Shown: positions 52,368 to 61,614, counted from the stretch's first letter. The stretch is DNA of 64,000 nucleotides from Mesorhizobium sp. DCY119 (GCF_003590645.1 NZ_CP031834.1:434001-498000); one strand, 5' to 3'. Made by a program: numbers and translations. The notes: generated from the letters alone by a model not told the origin.

Positions 52368-54995
52368 CTATTTGACGCGGGGTTTTGCCCGCGCGGTGGC
52401 TGCCGTGGTCAGCGGATCGTCGGGCCAGACGTGCTTGGGATAGCGCCCGCGCATGTCGGAGCGGACATCGGCCCAGGAGCCGCGCCAGAAGCCGGGCAGG
52501 TCGCGCGTCGTCTGGATCGGCCGGTGCGCCGGCGACAGCAGTTCCAGCGTCAGCGGCACCGTGCCGTTGGCGATCGAGGGATGGACATCCAGCCCGAACA
52601 GTTCCTGCACGCGGATCGCCAGAACCGGCCATTCGCCCTCATAGTCGATCGGCACATGGCTGCCTGACGGCGCATCGAAATGCGTCGGGGCCAGTGCGGA
52701 AATCTTGCGTTGCAGGTCGTGCGGCACGAGCGACATCAGCCCGGCCTGAAGCACGCTCGACGGAATGCGCGCGAAATTCGCCTCTCCGGTCAGGAAGGGC
52801 AGCAGCCAGTCGTCCAGCGCGGCAATCAGCGCTTCGTCGGAAACATCGGGCCATGGCGCGCCGAGGCCCTGATGCAGCCATTGCAGGCGATGGCGCAGGA
52901 TTTCCGCTTCCTTGCCCCAGTTCAGCAGCGACAGCCCATGCTCGCGCAGCGCGTCGATGATGGCGCGGTCGGCGTCAGTGCCCGTCGGCGGCGGCAGCAT
53001 GCGTTCCGAAAGAAGAATCGCGCCGAGCCGCACGATCTCGCGCACCCGCACGGCGCGTTTGTCGCGGTCGAAGGCCGTCTCCAGTCTCTTCTCGATGCGG
53101 TGGCCAAGGGCAGCGCGGATATCGGCTTCCGAGACAGGAGCGGCGGCGGAAATGCGCGCATTCTGCGCCTTGCCCTGCAGGTCGGCGACGACAAGGAAGG
53201 TTTCGCCGGCGAGCGGATCGGCAGCATCGAGTGCCGCGCCGCTGCCATTGGCAAGGACAAAACGCCCGCGCTCGCCGCGTGCCTTGGCGACGCGGTCGGG
53301 CCAGGCGTGGAGTAGAAGCGCGCCGGCATTCCCCTCCCCCCTTGAGGGGGAGGTGCCGCCGAAGGCGGCGGAGGGGGTCGGTAGAGGCAGCACGCCAACT
53401 TTGCCCTTTTTCTTTTGGGACGGGTCGGTCTGCACAGCGGATCGGGATGAGGGTATGTCAGCTGAGAGCCCGTCCCCGGCCACCCCCACCCCGGGCCTAT
53501 GGCCCGACCCTCCCCGCAAGGGGGAGGGTAAGGCCCGCGCCAGCCTCTCCGCCAACTGCCGCGCCGCAGTCGCCCGCGGCGATCTTTCGCCGCGAAACCG
53601 CGACAGCCGCCGCTCAAGATCGGCACCATCCCCACCAAGGCCGCGCTCGGTCAGGAGAACGGCAAGCTGCGCCGCCTCGCCGGCATGACCGTCGCCCGCC
53701 GCTTCCGCCACCATATGCGCCAGCCGCACCGGCAGGGCCAGCTTGCGCATGGCCTCGCCGGACGGCGTCAGGCGACCGTCGGCGTCGATGGCGTCGAGTG
53801 CGCCGAGCAGCGCCTTGGCCTCGGCCAGGGCGGGTGCGGGCGGCGGATCGAGAAAGCCGAGGCTTGCCGGGTCGGCGACGCCGAAGGCAGCACAATCAAG
53901 CACGAGGCCGGACAGATCGGCCTCCAGGATTTCCGGCGGCGTGAAGGCAGGCAATGCCGCCGTCTGCTCGGCGCGCCACAGCCTTATCGCGACGCCCGGC
54001 TGGGTGCGGCCGGCGCGGCCGGCGCGCTGATCGGCCGAGGCGCGGGAAACGCGCACCGTTTCCAGCCGCGTCAGGCCGCTTGCCGGCTCGAATTTCGGCA
54101 GGCGCGACAGGCCGGAATCGATCACCACGCGCACGCCGTCGATGGTGATGGAAGTCTCGGCAATCGCCGTCGCCAGCACCACCTTGCGGCGTCCCGCCGG
54201 GGCCGGCTTGATCGCAGCATCCTGCGCCTTGCCGTCGAGCATGCCGTAGAGCGGCACGATATCGGTGTCGGCTCCGACGCGCCCCTCCAGCCGTTCGCGG
54301 GTGCGCTCGATCTCGCGCTGGCCGGGCAGGAAGGCGAGCACGCTGCCGGGCTCGTCCACCAGCGCCTCGCGGATCGCTTTCGCCATGGCGTCCTCGACCG
54401 GCGTGCCGGCTGGCCGCTCCTGATAGCGGACATCGACGGGAAAGCTGCGACCCTCGCTCTCGATCACCGGAGCCCTGCTGAGCAGCCGCGCGACCCGCGC
54501 GCCGTCCAGCGTCGCCGACATCACCAGCAGCCGCAATTCCGGGCGCAGCGCGCCCTGCACGTCGAGCGCCAGCGCCAGCCCGAAATCGCCATCGAGCGAG
54601 CGTTCGTGGAACTCGTCGAAGATGACAGCCGAAACGCCGGGCAATTCCGGATCGTCGAGGATCATACGCGCCAGGATGCCCTCGGTGACGACGAGAATTC
54701 TTGTGCCCGCCGTTTGCCGGCTTTCCATGCGCATGGCGTAGCCGACGGTGCCGCCCGGCTCCTCGCCAAGCAGCTGTGCCATGCGCCGTGCGGCGGCGCG
54801 GGCGGCCAGTCGGCGCGGCTCCAGCAGCAATATTTTTCCGCTCCCCAGCCACGGCGCATCGAGGAGTGCCAGCGGCACCAGCGTCGTCTTGCCGGCACCG
54901 GGCGGCGCGACGAGCACGGCGCTCGAGCCTGCCGCCAGAGCTTCGAGCAGCGCCGGCAGCACTGCCGTCACGGGAAGTTCAGGCAAGGCGGTCAT
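52368..54995 (-). CDS. hrpB: ATP-dependent helicase HrpB with in-frame repeat insertion
   Basis: An 875-residue DEAH-type helicase, longer than usual HrpB (about 820). Motif I APPGAGKTT, motif II DEFHERS (DEFH), motif III MSATLDG, and the C-terminal HrpB domain (ADVRSDMRGRYPKHVWPDDP) are intact. From about residue 489 to 555 the protein sequence is unlike HrpB: it is rich in Ser, Pro, Gly and Lys and is encoded by a GC-rich palindromic repeat (53331-53529) that maintains the frame. Its start overlaps the ynjD stop (ATGA). The repeat lies between the helicase-core and C-terminal domains. Confidence 0.93.
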   Translation of the reverse strand: MTALPELPVTAVLPALLEALAAGSSAVLVAPPGAGKTTLVPLALLDAPWLGSGKILLLEPRRLAARAAARRMAQLLGEEPGGTVGYAMRMESRQTAGTRILVVTEGILARMILDDPELPGVSAVIFDEFHERSLDGDFGLALALDVQGALRPELRLLVMSATLDGARVARLLSRAPVIESEGRSFPVDVRYQERPAGTPVEDAMAKAIREALVDEPGSVLAFLPGQREIERTRERLEGRVGADTDIVPLYGMLDGKAQDAAIKPAPAGRRKVVLATAIAETSITIDGVRVVIDSGLSRLPKFEPASGLTRLETVRVSRASADQRAGRAGRTQPGVAIRLWRAEQTAALPAFTPPEILEADLSGLVLDCAAFGVADPASLGFLDPPPAPALAEAKALLGALDAIDADGRLTPSGEAMRKLALPVRLAHMVAEAAGDGHAGEAAQLAVLLTERGLGGDGADLERRLSRFRGERSPRATAARQLAERLARALPSPLRGGSGHRPGVGVAGDGLSADIPSSRSAVQTDPSQKKKGKVGVLPLPTPSAAFGGTSPSRGEGNAGALLLHAWPDRVAKARGERGRFVLANGSGAALDAADPLAGETFLVVADLQGKAQNARISAAAPVSEADIRAALGHRIEKRLETAFDRDKRAVRVREIVRLGAILLSERMLPPPTGTDADRAIIDALREHGLSLLNWGKEAEILRHRLQWLHQGLGAPWPDVSDEALIAALDDWLLPFLTGEANFARIPSSVLQAGLMSLVPHDLQRKISALAPTHFDAPSGSHVPIDYEGEWPVLAIRVQELFGLDVHPSIANGTVPLTLELLSPAHRPIQTTRDLPGFWRGSWADVRSDMRGRYPKHVWPDDPLTTAATARAKPRVK
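53331..53529. repeat. Palindromic element R4 inside hrpB
   Basis: CCCTCCCCCCTTGAGGGGGAGG and, at the other end, CCCTCCCCGC-AAGGGGGAGGGT flank a segment with GCCGCCGAAGGCGGCGGAGG and GGGCCTATGGCCC. It is related in style to the block at 42822-42860 (CCCCCTCGAGGGGG, then GTCGCCAAAGGCGAC and GAGGGGGTCGG). The hrpB reading frame is retained through it. Confidence 0.8.
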
Positions 54996-55639
54996 TGCGC
55001 GTTCCCGATGCGGACGATGGGTCCGCTTGCGGCGTCGGCATCGGCCTCGTCATGGGTGACCAGCACCACCGGCAGCGCACCGTCGCGCGCCTTGGCGAAA
55101 ACCAGTTCGCGCATCTGGCCGCGCAGTTCGGCGTCGAGCTTGGAAAAGGGTTCGTCCAGCAGCAGCATGCGCGGCGCCGACAAAAGCGCACGCGCCAGCG
55201 CCACCCGCGCCTTCTGGCCGCCCGACAGCGTGTCGGGATCGCGCGGCGCCATGCCGGCGAGGCCGACACCTTCGAGCGCTGCTTCGGCAAGCGCGTGGCG
55301 AGCGGCCTTGCCCTTTACCGATGCCGGAATGGCAAAGACCAGATTGCCACCCACCGACATATGCGGAAACAGCAGCGGGTCCTGAAACAATATGCCGACG
55401 TGCCGGTCCTCAGCCGGCAGAGCGGTAAGCTCCAACCCGTCTGAAAACACCTTGCCGGACGCTTCGAAAGCCGGCGCAAGAAAGCCGCCGATATAAGCAA
55501 GCAATGTCGACTTGCCTGAACCGGACGGTCCCATCACCGTCAGCACTTCGCCCGGCGCGACGCGATGCGTCAGCGCCACGAGCCTGTGCCCGTTCAGCGC
55601 GATCGACACATCGTCCAGAAAGAGCCCGTTCTCGGCCAT
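54992..55639 (-). CDS. ynjD: ABC transporter ATP-binding protein, YnjD-like
   Basis: A 215-residue ATPase with Walker A GPSGSGKST, signature LSGGQKAR, Walker B MLLLDEP and an H-loop THDEAD. It resembles YnjD and ThiQ, so it energises the YnjC permease. ATG 55639 is preferred to the GTG one codon earlier. Its stop overlaps the hrpB start, so hrpB may be cotranscribed. Transported substrate unknown. Confidence 0.88.
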   Translation of the reverse strand: MAENGLFLDDVSIALNGHRLVALTHRVAPGEVLTVMGPSGSGKSTLLAYIGGFLAPAFEASGKVFSDGLELTALPAEDRHVGILFQDPLLFPHMSVGGNLVFAIPASVKGKAARHALAEAALEGVGLAGMAPRDPDTLSGGQKARVALARALLSAPRMLLLDEPFSKLDAELRGQMRELVFAKARDGALPVVLVTHDEADADAASGPIVRIGNAQ

Positions 55640-55673
55640 CACCCAACCGGTCTTAAGTTTCAGCGCCGTGCGC

Positions 55674-57353
55674 TCATACGCGCATGGCGCGGCGATGCCG
55701 GAATATCAGCGCCGGCACGAGCGTGGCAACCGCAAAGCCGATCACCGGCAGCAGCATCTGGAGAAAGGCATAGACGCCGATGATGCGGCGGTTGCCGCCG
55801 GAGGCCAGCGCCACCGCCTCGGTGGTGATGGTTTCGAGCCGCCCCGCGCCGATCAGCACGGTGGGCAGATACTGGCCGATCGAGACTGCAAAGCCGACCG
55901 CCGCCGCAACCAGGATGGCGCGGAGCATCATCGGCAGGCGGACGCGTAGAAGCGTCGCTGCGCGGGATTTGCCAAGCCCCGCCGCCACCGCCTCGTAGCG
56001 CCGGTCGAAGGCGCGCCACGGGTCGCCCAGCGACAGGAAGACATAGGGCATGACGAAGACCAGATGCGCCAGAACCAGCGCCGGCAGGCTGGCCACCGTG
56101 CCGGTACCGACGAAGATCAGCTGCAGCCCGAACAGGAACGCCGCCTGGGGCACCAGCAGCGGCAGGTAAATCAGGAACAGCGCGCGCCGGCCCGCCCTTT
56201 TCCCGGTCTCGTCCTCGCGGATCAGGCAGAGCAGGGTCAGCGCCACGGCAAGCAGCGTCGAAAGCGTCGCGACCAGCAGCGTCGTCGCCAGCGATGCGGC
56301 AATGCGCGGCGCAGTCTTCATCCAGGCGTTGGCGATAAAACTGTCGGGCAGCGCGTTGGGGAACTGCCACAGCCCGGCGAAGGACCAGAGGGCGAGCGTC
56401 GCAAGCCCGGCGAAGATCGTCAGCGCCGAGACAACCATGGCGACGAGGGCCGCTCGCGCCAGCCACGCATCGCGCCGCAAACGCAGTCCGCGATCACACA
56501 GATGATCGCGCATGGCCGCGCCGATATGCTCAAGCCCGATCCAGATGATGATCGCCAGTGCCGTGATGCAAAGCTGCAGCAGCGCGCCGGCAGACGCAAA
56601 GAACCGCATCGACAGTTCCGGGTCGCTCATCCAGCCGACCAGCCGCACGGCCAGCGGCGCCGGCGTGGTCGGGCCGAGGATCGCCGCGACATCGACCACC
56701 GACGACGAGAATGCGATGACCGCGAAGACGGCAAGTCGGATCTGGCGGTAGAGCGGCGGCCATACGCCATGGATAAACCCCGCAATGCGGCCATAGCCGA
56801 GCGAGGCTGATAGCGCCCGCGTGCGGGCAAGGTCGATCTGCGGAAGTGCCGCCAGCGCGATCAGGAGAAGAAAGGGTATTTCCTTGACGATCAGCCCCAC
56901 CATCATCGACAGGCCCATCGGATCGTTGACGATGAGCAGATCGGGCGGGCGCTGCCAGCCGGTCAATCCAGGCGAGATCAGCCGCGATATCATGCCGGAC
57001 GGGGCGATGAGGAAAGCGAAACCGAACGCCGCCGCCGCATGCGGCACCGAAAGCAGCGGCGAAATCAGATGCTGGATGCGCGAGAAAATCTTCGTGCCGG
57101 CCCAGCCGGCGATGAACAGCGCGACGATGCCGAGCGAAATGGCGGCAGTGACGAGCCCTGCGGCAAGGCTGATCAGCGCCGACATCATGATGCCGGGGCG
57201 GGCAAGCAGTTCGCCGATGTGGTCGAGGGTGAAGCCGGTTCCACCGAGCGCCGGCAGATAGCCGAAGGCGGGCAGCAGCGTGCCGAGAAGCCCGGCGAGG
57301 ATCGGCCCGGTGAGGAGGATAACCGCCAGCGGCGGGCCTAGGCGGGGGAGCAT
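55674..57353 (-). CDS. ynjC: ABC transporter permease, YnjC-like
   Basis: A 559-residue permease made of two homologous halves, together about 12 membrane segments. Each half contains an EAA-like cytoplasmic loop (ARTRALSASLGYGRIAGF; YEAVAAGLGKSRAATLLR). This double-permease organisation is that of YnjC and ThiP. It ends 34 bases before ynjD. A repeat lies between it and the substrate-binding gene. The transporter might move thiamine-like or other small compounds; unknown. Confidence 0.88.
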   Translation of the reverse strand: MLPRLGPPLAVILLTGPILAGLLGTLLPAFGYLPALGGTGFTLDHIGELLARPGIMMSALISLAAGLVTAAISLGIVALFIAGWAGTKIFSRIQHLISPLLSVPHAAAAFGFAFLIAPSGMISRLISPGLTGWQRPPDLLIVNDPMGLSMMVGLIVKEIPFLLLIALAALPQIDLARTRALSASLGYGRIAGFIHGVWPPLYRQIRLAVFAVIAFSSSVVDVAAILGPTTPAPLAVRLVGWMSDPELSMRFFASAGALLQLCITALAIIIWIGLEHIGAAMRDHLCDRGLRLRRDAWLARAALVAMVVSALTIFAGLATLALWSFAGLWQFPNALPDSFIANAWMKTAPRIAASLATTLLVATLSTLLAVALTLLCLIREDETGKRAGRRALFLIYLPLLVPQAAFLFGLQLIFVGTGTVASLPALVLAHLVFVMPYVFLSLGDPWRAFDRRYEAVAAGLGKSRAATLLRVRLPMMLRAILVAAAVGFAVSIGQYLPTVLIGAGRLETITTEAVALASGGNRRIIGVYAFLQMLLPVIGFAVATLVPALIFRHRRAMRV

Positions 57354-57666
57354 TGGATAGGTTGAGGTGATGGTATTTTGCTCTGCTTCGCGGGACTATC
57401 GCAGTCTGGAATGCGGAGGGTTTCGCTTTGGACGCGACCCCCTCTCCGTCTCGGCTTCGCCGAGCCACCTCTCCCCCGCTTCGCAGGGGCGAGGAACCCA
57501 AGTCCTGAAATGTCGCGGCTTCTCAGAACCCAGGTTCCTCGCCCCCATGAAATGGGGGAGAGGTGGCGCGCGAAGCGCGACGGAGAGGGGGCGATAGCGT
57601 AAGCATCACCGAACAGGCCAGCGCCATTCCTGCAAATCGCAGTCACCACCAACCTCATCCCTTCGT
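57354..57666. repeat. Gap between ynjC and ynjB with element R5
   Basis: 313 bases without a gene. The element at 57438-57591 has inverted ends CCCCCTCTCCGTCTCGG and GCGCGACGGAGAGGGGG and a palindromic middle with GGGCGAGGAACC and GGTTCCTCGCCC. It separates two genes of one transport operon. Confidence 0.85.
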
Positions 57667-58887
57667 TCAATTGGCCGCGCCGTAGCGCTTCTTCCATTCC
57701 AGTTCCAGCCGCTCCATCCAGCTTGGGTGCGGCTCGTCGATGGCAGGGCCGAGCTCATCCGGCTTCAGCGTCGCAACACCAAGATCGAGCGCGTCGAAAC
57801 GCGCCTTGTCCTCCGCATCGAGTTTCGACACCGCAAGTACGGTCGGGTCGCCCCAAATCTTGGGGTCCTGCTTGCGCGCCTGCGCTTCCGGCGAGATCAG
57901 GAAATCGGCCAGCACCAGCGCGCCGGCCTTGGCGGCGGCGTTGTAGGGGATGGCGACGAAATGGGTGTTGGCGAGCGTGCCCGCCGGGAAGGTGAAGGAG
58001 CGCACGGTGCCCGGCAGTTCGCCATTGGCGATGGCGCCGGAGGCTTCCGACGGGTTGAAGGCGAAGATGATGTCGACCTCGCCATCGGCGAGAAGCTGCT
58101 TCATCGCCGGATAGTTCTGCGGAAAGGCCTTGCCGCCGCGCCACAGCAGTGGGTTGAGTTCATCGAGATAGGCAAACAGCGGCTTCGTCACCTCATCGAA
58201 GGAAGCCTCGTCCACCGGCTTCTGCAGCACAGCGCGCTCGGTGACGAGTTCAGACAATATCTGCTTGAGGAAGGACGAGCCGATGAAATCCGGTGGTTGC
58301 GGATAGGAGAAGCGGCCAGGGTTTTTCCTGGCCCATTCCAGCAGCTCCTTCGCCGATTTCGGCAGGCTCGCGGCATCGGTTTTGGCCTGGTCGTAGAAGA
58401 ACACCAGCTTGGCCATGCCCCATGGGCTTTCCAGCCCCTCGACGGGAATGGTGAAATCGGTGCGGATGGTCGGCTTGTCGTCGGCGTCGACATATTTCCA
58501 GTTGGGCAGCTTTTCGGCCCAGCCCGGCGACATCAGAAGATCCTGCCGCTTCATCGACGAAAAGTTCTCGCCGTTGATCCAGATGAGATCGACCGTGCCG
58601 GTGTCGTTGCGGCCGGCGGCCTTTTCGGCCACCACCTTGGCCACAGCATTGGCGGTATCGTCGAGCTTCACATGCACCAGCTTGACGCCGTAGCGCTTCT
58701 CAAGCTCGCTGCCGGCCCATTCGAGATAGGCGTTGATGTTTTCGGCGCCACCCCAGGCGTTGAAATAGACCGTCTCGCCGCGCGCTTGCCTGAGCACATC
58801 GTCCCACTTCGCCGGATCGGGATTCTGCGCGAAAACCTGAAAGGTCATGGCCGCGAGCGCGGCCGCAGCAAGCAAAAATCTTTTCAT
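57667..58887 (-). CDS. ynjB: ABC transporter substrate-binding protein, YnjB-like
   Basis: A 406-residue exported binding protein. Signal peptide FLLAAAALAAMTFQVFA, likely cleaved before QNPDPAKW. GETVYFNAWGGAENINAYLEW is the opening typical of YnjB, related to thiamine/iron-type binding proteins. ATG 58887 is preferred; the frame upstream (58932) has no signal-like character. Divergent from the phosphonate genes. Ligand unknown. Confidence 0.88.
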   Translation of the reverse strand: MKRFLLAAAALAAMTFQVFAQNPDPAKWDDVLRQARGETVYFNAWGGAENINAYLEWAGSELEKRYGVKLVHVKLDDTANAVAKVVAEKAAGRNDTGTVDLIWINGENFSSMKRQDLLMSPGWAEKLPNWKYVDADDKPTIRTDFTIPVEGLESPWGMAKLVFFYDQAKTDAASLPKSAKELLEWARKNPGRFSYPQPPDFIGSSFLKQILSELVTERAVLQKPVDEASFDEVTKPLFAYLDELNPLLWRGGKAFPQNYPAMKQLLADGEVDIIFAFNPSEASGAIANGELPGTVRSFTFPAGTLANTHFVAIPYNAAAKAGALVLADFLISPEAQARKQDPKIWGDPTVLAVSKLDAEDKARFDALDLGVATLKPDELGPAIDEPHPSWMERLELEWKKRYGAAN

Positions 58888-59056
58888 GGAAACCCCGTCT
58901 TCCCTTGTCTTTTCGTTGCAGCGATTGAGCATCCAAGGCCAAACCGGGTCAATGCACGCTCGCCCGGCCGACGGTCACTTCGCTGTGACAGATGGCCGAA
59001 AACCCACCACCACAGCACCAGCCGCCCACCGCTTCTGGCTGATGACGCAAAGAAAC

Positions 59057-59076
59057 TTGTCTGATATTACCGACAA
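59057..59076. promoter_or_regulatory. Weak candidate operator before the DUF1045 gene
   Basis: TTGTC and GACAA flank ten bases (TGATATTACC), which include a GATATT that might serve as a -10 element. Located 66-86 bases before the DUF1045 start. Weak: only five-base arms. Confidence 0.25.
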
Positions 59077-59142
59077 ATCAAAAAGCTTCGTCAATCCGTC
59101 ATGCAAATCGCCTATGGCAGCGAGGCTGACCAGGACCACACG

Positions 59143-59850
59143 ATGCGATACGCCATTTACTTCACCCCCGGACCCGACGACGCGCTGACCCGCATCGCTG
59201 CCAATTGGCTCGGCCGCAACCCTTTTACGGGTGCGACCAGCACTGCGCCGGCAACATCGCTGCTGACGCCGACGGAGATCGCCTTCCACACCGCTGCCGC
59301 CCGGCGCTACGGCTTCCACGCCACGCTGAAGGCGCCGTTCCGGCTGGCCGAGGGTGAGAGCGAAGCCTCGCTCGACAAGGCGCTAGCCGCCTACGCCGCA
59401 TCGGTCGAGCCGGTGATCATCCCGCATCTCGTGCTGGGCCAGATCGACCGCTTCTTCGCGCTTATCCCGGGCGAGGTGTCACCCGAACTCAATCGCTTCG
59501 CCGGCGATGTGGTTGAAAAGTTCGATCGCTTTCGCGCGCCCTTGACCGATGCCGAAATCGAGCGCCGCAACCCGGATGCACTGAGCCAGATCGAGTTCCG
59601 CAACCTGTGCCAATGGGGTTACCCTTACGTGTTCGACACGTTCCGTTTCCACATGACGCTGACGGGCCGCGTCAGCGCCGAAGAAAGCCCAAAATTGCGT
59701 GCAACCATCGAACGCCTGTTCGGCAACGCCGTTGCCGAACCCTTTGCCATAGACGGGCTGGCCCTGTTCGTCGAACGCGAGCCTGGCGCACCCTTCATGG
59801 TGCATTCCTATCACGCGCTTGGACAAAGACGCGAAAGAAAGACTGCTTGA
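59143..59850 (+). CDS. DUF1045 phosphonate-operon protein (2H phosphoesterase-like)
   Basis: A 235-residue protein of the DUF1045 family, found in phosphonate operons. Two H-x-T motifs mark the 2H phosphoesterase fold: FHATLKAPF (His59, Thr61) and FHMTLTG (His170, Thr172). AGGA seven bases before ATG 59143 supports the start over a longer frame from 59101. Immediately followed by phnM. It may act on a cyclic or phosphoribosyl phosphonate intermediate such as PhnP substrates; this is inference. Confidence 0.85.
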   Translation: MRYAIYFTPGPDDALTRIAANWLGRNPFTGATSTAPATSLLTPTEIAFHTAAARRYGFHATLKAPFRLAEGESEASLDKALAAYAASVEPVIIPHLVLGQIDRFFALIPGEVSPELNRFAGDVVEKFDRFRAPLTDAEIERRNPDALSQIEFRNLCQWGYPYVFDTFRFHMTLTGRVSAEESPKLRATIERLFGNAVAEPFAIDGLALFVEREPGAPFMVHSYHALGQRRERKTA

Positions 59851-59851
59851 A

Positions 59852-60991
59852 ATGACCACCGAGACGACACTGACAAATGCCCGCATCGTGCTTGCCGACG
59901 AAATCGTCAACGGCTCGATCCTGATCCGCGACGGCAAGATCGCCGACATTTCCGCAGGCGCCGGCAAGACCGGCGACGACATGCAGGGCGACTACATCAT
60001 TCCGGGTCTGGTGGAACTCCACACGGACCATCTCGAAGGCCACTATGCGCCGCGCCCGAAAGTGCGCTGGAACCCGATCGCCTCGGTGCTTGCCCATGAC
60101 GCGCAGGTCGCCACCGCCGGCATCACCACCGTGTTCGACGCGCTTCGGGTTGGCATGGACACCGACTCCGACATCACCGCCGCCGACATGCGCAAGCTCG
60201 CCGACGCCATCGAAGACAGCGTCGTCAACGACCGGCTGCGCGCCGACCACTTCATCCACCTGCGCTGCGAGGTTTCGGCGCCTGACTGCCGCGAGGCGTT
60301 CGCGCTTTTCGACGGCGACGAGCGCGTGAAGCTCGCCTCGCTGATGGACCATGCGCCGGGCCAGCGCCAGTTCGCCAGCTTCGACGCCTATGCCGTCTAC
60401 TACATGGGCAAGCTGAAGATGAGCGAAGAGCAGTTTCGCGCCTATTGCCAGAAGCGCATGGCGCAGTCGGCCGAAAATTCCGCGCCCAACCGCGCCGCGA
60501 TCGCCGAGGCCTGCCAGGCGCGCGGCATCATCCTCGCCAGCCATGACGACGCGACAATTGCCCATGTCGACGAGGCGATATCGCAAGGCATTCGGGTGGC
60601 CGAATTCCCGACCACGATGGAAGCGGCGAAAGCCTCCAAAGGTGCCGGGCTCGGCGTTCTGATGGGCGCGCCCAACGTCATGCGCGGCGGCTCGCATTCG
60701 GGCAATGTTTCGGCCCGCGCGCTGGCCGAGGACGGGCTGCTCGACATCCTGTCGTCCGACTACATTCCGTTCAGCCTGATCCAGTCGGCCTTCTTCCTTG
60801 GCGAAGTGGTCGACGCGATCTCGCTGCCGCAGGCCGTCGCCATGGTGTCGAAGACGCCGGCCGAAGCCGTCGGCCTCACCGACCGCGGCGTCATCGAGAC
60901 CGGCCGCCGCGCCGATCTGGTGCGCGTGCGCGTCGACGAGCATGTGCCGGTGGTTCGCACCGTATGGCGCGAAGGGCGCCGCGTCGCATGA
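59852..60991 (+). CDS. phnM: Alpha-D-ribose 1-methylphosphonate 5-triphosphate diphosphatase
   Basis: A 379-residue amidohydrolase-superfamily enzyme of the C-P lyase pathway that removes pyrophosphate from the ribosyl phosphonate triphosphate. Metal ligands lie in VELHTDHLEGH (54-64), later HLRCEVSA, and ASHDDATIAHV. ATG 59852 begins one base after the DUF1045 stop; its own stop overlaps the phnN start. Core C-P lyase genes (phnGHIJ) are not in the window. Confidence 0.94.
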   Translation: MTTETTLTNARIVLADEIVNGSILIRDGKIADISAGAGKTGDDMQGDYIIPGLVELHTDHLEGHYAPRPKVRWNPIASVLAHDAQVATAGITTVFDALRVGMDTDSDITAADMRKLADAIEDSVVNDRLRADHFIHLRCEVSAPDCREAFALFDGDERVKLASLMDHAPGQRQFASFDAYAVYYMGKLKMSEEQFRAYCQKRMAQSAENSAPNRAAIAEACQARGIILASHDDATIAHVDEAISQGIRVAEFPTTMEAAKASKGAGLGVLMGAPNVMRGGSHSGNVSARALAEDGLLDILSSDYIPFSLIQSAFFLGEVVDAISLPQAVAMVSKTPAEAVGLTDRGVIETGRRADLVRVRVDEHVPVVRTVWREGRRVA

Positions 60992-61614
60992 TGGTCTCGG
61001 CCCTCATCGAGCGCGAGCAGGCAAGCGCTGAATTCCCGGTCCGCAACGGCGTCTTCATCGCCGTGGTCGGCCCAAGCGGCGCCGGCAAGGACACCGTCAT
61101 CGCCTATGCGCGCCAGCATTTCGCCGAGGACGATACGGTGGAGTTTGTCCGCCGTGTCATCACCCGTCCTTCCGACGGCGCAACCGAAGACCATGACACG
61201 CTGGAAGATGCGGCATTCGTTGAAGCCGCGACTGAGGGCGCCTTCGCGCTTTCCTGGGAAGCGCATGGGCTGAAATACGGCATCCCGGCAAGCGTCGACG
61301 AGGCGATCGCCAACGGCCACATCGCGGTGGCCAACGGCTCGCGCAATGCCATTCCGGCGCTGCGCGAACGCTACGAGAATGTCGCCGTGGTCGAAATCAC
61401 CGCGGCCCCGGAGATACTGGCCGAGCGGCTGGCCGCACGCGGCCGCGAATCGCGCGGCGAGGTGATGGCGCGGCTGGCACGCACGGTGAAGGTCGAACTC
61501 ACCGGCCCCGGCATCTCGACCATAGACAACAGCGGTCCCAAGGAGATCGCCGGCGAGCAGCTCGTCGCCATCATCCGCAAGGCTATCGCCTTCGCCGATG
61601 TCGGGCGGTTTTAG
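60988..61614 (+). CDS. phnN: Ribose 1,5-bisphosphate phosphokinase
   Basis: A 208-residue P-loop kinase that makes PRPP from ribose 1,5-bisphosphate, the last step of the C-P lyase pathway. GPSGAGKDT (28-36) is the P-loop, and RPSDGATEDH with ERLAARGRES the guanylate-kinase-like substrate/lid region. ATG 60988 overlaps the phnM stop (ATGA). Last gene in the unit; no terminator is clear. Confidence 0.93.
   Translation: MMVSALIEREQASAEFPVRNGVFIAVVGPSGAGKDTVIAYARQHFAEDDTVEFVRRVITRPSDGATEDHDTLEDAAFVEAATEGAFALSWEAHGLKYGIPASVDEAIANGHIAVANGSRNAIPALRERYENVAVVEITAAPEILAERLAARGRESRGEVMARLARTVKVELTGPGISTIDNSGPKEIAGEQLVAIIRKAIAFADVGRF

Noticed and set aside
26335-57591. CRISPR array
   Set aside because: Repeats are palindromic, dispersed and not regularly spaced with unique spacers; no cas genes.
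58888-59142. Pho box upstream of the phosphonate genes
   Set aside because: No pair of CTGTCAT-like direct repeats with 11-base period was found; only CTGTGACAG near 58983, which is not a Pho box.
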